Position numbers and translations under genes: made by a program. A stretch of 64,000 nt of DNA from Cucumis sativus. Lineage: Eukaryota > Streptophyta > Magnoliopsida > Cucurbitales > Cucurbitaceae. Positions 61,770-64,000 of the stretch are shown here, one piece after another (the first letter of the stretch is position 1; each line of letters starts with the position of its first letter). The notes under the pieces are model-generated. The model had not been told where the DNA came from. It did not search any database and saw only the letters and a list, made by a program, of their open reading frames with translations. Where the stretch lies: contig NC_026656.2 of NCBI RefSeq assembly GCF_000004075.3, forward strand, positions 18,858,607 through 18,922,606. Reading direction: 5' to 3'.

Positions 61770-62489
61770 GTAAAATCTACGTGAAGAATCTTGCATTTCT
61801 ACAGTAATTTCTATTTCTTTCGTCAGCACATTTAACCAGTTTGATACGTGCTATGAAAGTTTTGGACTCTAAAATGTTTGTCCATCTTAAACCTCTTCAC
61901 ACTATTTCTTTAACGGGAAGGTTTTTAAAATTAATGTAATGATAGTTTGTGTTTTTGATGTGATTGGTATTTTTATGCTTTTTTATGAGATTTTTTTAAA
62001 TTATATTTGTTCTACTTATTAATTAATTGGGATGTTATCCATAGTTTCTATCTATATCCTTTGACATTTCAACTATCATTAGCTCACTTCCATTCCGCAA
62101 TCTATGCGTTTTCCGTATTGTAGCTTTGTCTTTTCCTGTCAATAAATATCTACGGACTATAGGCACAAGTCTTAACGTATTCTTATTTTCTGATGCCTAC
62201 CGGCTAGCTCTTGCATTCCCTTTTCACCTTAACCTTTACACTTGATGTTTGGTCACCTTAACCTTTTATTTTTATTTTTTTTACTATATATATCTTATTT
62301 GGTAGGATAATTTTTAAGAAGTAGTTTTTTGTTTTAAAACCAAAAAACGAAAATAGTATTTTGTAATGTTTGTATGAAAAATAAATAATAAAAGAACAAG
62401 AAAGATATTTTACCAGATTTTTTTTTTTAGAAATCGAAAAGGATGAAAAATAATTTGAAAAGGTCAACATACAAAATCATTATAACCAC

Positions 62490-62630
62490 CTTGAGTTGAC
62501 CTAGTGGTCATTGAGGCTAGTGAAAATTTGAAGGGACTTAGAAATCATACAAGTTTATTGCTCAGACCATTAGCATAGTAGAGGTGAGTGCAAGCTGACT
62601 CCAAATGCTTATGGATTTTAGGAAAAGAGT
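62490..62630 (+). mobile_element. SINE copy with short middle (Au-like 3' domain)
   Basis: It begins TTGAGTTGACCTAGTGGTCA (A box) and ends TAGAGGTGAGTGCAAGCTGA-CTCCAAATGCTTATGG, the same 3' domain as at 29414-29582. Most of the middle, including the B box, is missing. Confidence 0.55.
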
Positions 62631-63136
62631 CTTATTCATTTGAAAAGAAATTGAAAGAAATTCACTCAAACATCTTCGTAAGCTCGTTTGCCAACAAACT
62701 TTCCTAATAATTCAACTTTTAAATAAAATTTCTAAATCCTTGCTAAAATTTCAAACTTAGAAAAGCTATATTCTATTAGGGAGGACAGACTGCAGAAGAG
62801 AGTATAACTCTATCTGAATGGTAAACATACTTCTAATTATCCATTTTTCCCAATTACATTTCTTTCAAAAGGCCTTTTTTATTCCACTATTCACCTTATT
62901 GCATAAGGTTGTAAACATGGTGGATGACTGATTAGAGATTTCATCTTGGGCTGAAACAAATGAGGAAGTCTGTTGGAACATTGGGGTTTGGGGCCACATA
63001 ATATTGAAGGCACTCTACTCTTCTCTTATGATGGCTAAATGGTCCTAAGAGATAGTGAATTTTTTATTCTCTCAAGTAGGGAATCTGGATTTGGATTTAG
63101 TGAATCTCAATATTGAACCTTTTCGTTGCTATCATA

Positions 63137-63337
63137 GGTTGGCCTAGTGGTAAAAAGTGAGACATGGTCTTACTCACTAGGAGGTCATGGGTTCAATCTA
63201 TGGTGGTCACCTACCTAAGAATTAATTTCCTACTAGTTTTCTTGACATTCAAATGTTGTAGGGTTAGACGGGTTGTCCTGTGAGATTAGTCAAAGTGCAC
63301 TTAAACTGGTCCGGATACTCATTGATACAAAAAAAAT
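63137..63337 (+). mobile_element. tRNA-derived SINE, nearly full length
   Basis: A box TGGCCTAGTGG lies at 63140-63150 and B box GGTCATGGGTTCAATC at 63183-63198. The body includes GTAGGGTTAGACGGGTTGTC and GTGAGATTAGTCAAAGTGCA, the 3' end is CTGGTCCGGATACTCA, and a run of nine A closes it. It has the plan of an Au-type plant SINE and is the best-kept copy in the window. Confidence 0.75.
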
Positions 63338-63640
63338 GTATCAAACCTTATTGTGAAATCCTTATATAAAAACTGAAGTTGTGACTGAGGCGCCATCGTT
63401 GTTGCATACAACAGGGTGACTTGATGATTTTTTTGGAATGTATCTCAGTACTAAATTGGATACTGTAGATAGGTTCGGGGAGGCACCAGAATCAAGCTCT
63501 CTCCTTCTTGGTGTGTCCTATCACTTGTGCTATGCTACAAACATATAGAAGACTCTCACCATGCATTTTCCTACATTTGGAGGTCTTGGGTTCAGGAATA
63601 TTTTCCCTTTTCCATGAGGGAAGGAGAGATGCTCTGACAA

Positions 63641-63739
63641 CTAGTTTTTTTGGAGATCTAGGAGTTAGTGAGATTTAATTGTGGCGCTGACTAGTTTTTC
63701 GGATCTCTAGGAGTTAGTGAGATTTAATTATGGCGCTGA
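63641..63739 (+). repeat. 50-bp tandem duplication
   Basis: Two adjacent units (63641-63690 and 63691-63739) each run from CTAGTTTTTT/CTAGTTTTTC through TAGGAGTTAGTGAGATTTAA to TGGCGCTGA, with only a few differences. Confidence 0.9.
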
Positions 63740-64000
63740 ATCAAAGTATTGTGCTCATTTTCTCCTCTTTTAAGAATTAGAAAAGCTCCCCATAAAAATT
63801 TGGAGAAGTTTTGTCATCTCCCTCAGTTTTTGTAGGTTGGGAAGATATCTTATTTTCCCTTTTAGTTCTATTTTTATTATTTATTTATGTATTGTTTTCT
63901 TCAATTAAAAGTTTGTTTCAATAGAAAAAATTGTCAACTGTTTTTTATTATTTCGAAGAATAAACTTTGCACGATAGTTTCAGCCATGTTTTAAGAACAG

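Larger units (their letters stand above)
61770..64000 (+). other. Intron 2 of gamma-CA1, repeat-rich
   Basis: No further exon of the gene (expected to begin DVNTVSVG or similar) is readable up to base 64000. The intron holds two SINE copies (62490-62630 and 63137-63337), a 50-bp tandem duplication (63641-63739) and a T-rich tail-like stretch near 63850-63930 that may come from a retroposon. Confidence 0.7.

Noticed and set aside
62280-62420. Possible second type of mini-transposon with AAACCAAAAAACGAAAATAG
   Set aside because: Only one arm is recognisable and no matching opposite end could be found nearby.

Overview
This is nuclear DNA from a eudicot plant, most likely a cucurbit. The genes are split by canonical GT-AG introns, the intergenic DNA is very AT-rich, and it holds plant-type SINEs, small fold-back elements, a TRIM-like LTR remnant and the decayed tail of a plant LINE. 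I assembled exon chains by eye from splice sites and reading frame. Family names come from recognised protein sequence, not from a database search.

Layout from left to right. An ERD6-like vacuolar sugar transporter (minus, 3' end cut by the window edge) spans 156-3423. A three-exon fatty acyl-AMP ligase-like gene (plus) spans 7009-9150. The zinc-finger homeodomain gene ZHD5 (plus) spans 14420-15382. tRNA-Ala(AGC) lies at 21174-21246. A RADIALIS-like single-MYB gene (minus) spans 22552-23822. tRNA-Asn(GTT) lies at 30022-30095. The Golgi retrieval receptor RER1 (plus) spans 31539-33726. A small two-exon gene for a membrane-anchored or secreted Pro/Ala-rich protein (plus) spans 35152-35771. A phenylcoumaran benzylic ether reductase/isoflavone-reductase-like gene (minus) spans 37592-40198. 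A 147-residue plant protein of unknown function (minus) spans 41989-42695. A type-II pectin methylesterase (minus) spans 45706-47665. A 789-residue Ser/Pro-rich repeat protein (minus) spans 50320-52689. A CBSX3-like CBS-domain protein (plus) spans 54146-55611. An NFD5-like PPR protein (minus) spans 56206-58982. The first two coding exons of mitochondrial gamma carbonic anhydrase 1 (plus, continuing off the right edge) start at 60850.

The genes do not form one pathway. What ties them together is ancestry: most are recalled as neighbours in Arabidopsis, scattered over four segments (around At1g19450-19580, At1g75220-75300, At2g21600-21650 and At4g39220-39250). The window therefore looks like one relatively intact copy of an old block that Arabidopsis duplicated and thinned. 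The acyl-AMP ligase and the small Pro/Ala-rich gene are the members I cannot place in that block.

The long spaces hold degenerate SINEs, palindromic mini-elements with similar arms, a three-copy 86-bp tandem repeat, and two promoter-like or leader-like segments with no convincing gene attached. No new multi-gene system is evident. The least ordinary items are the standalone acyl-AMP ligase-like gene with a changed P-loop, the unrecognised small secreted protein, and the in-frame triple repeat in the Ser/Pro-rich protein.
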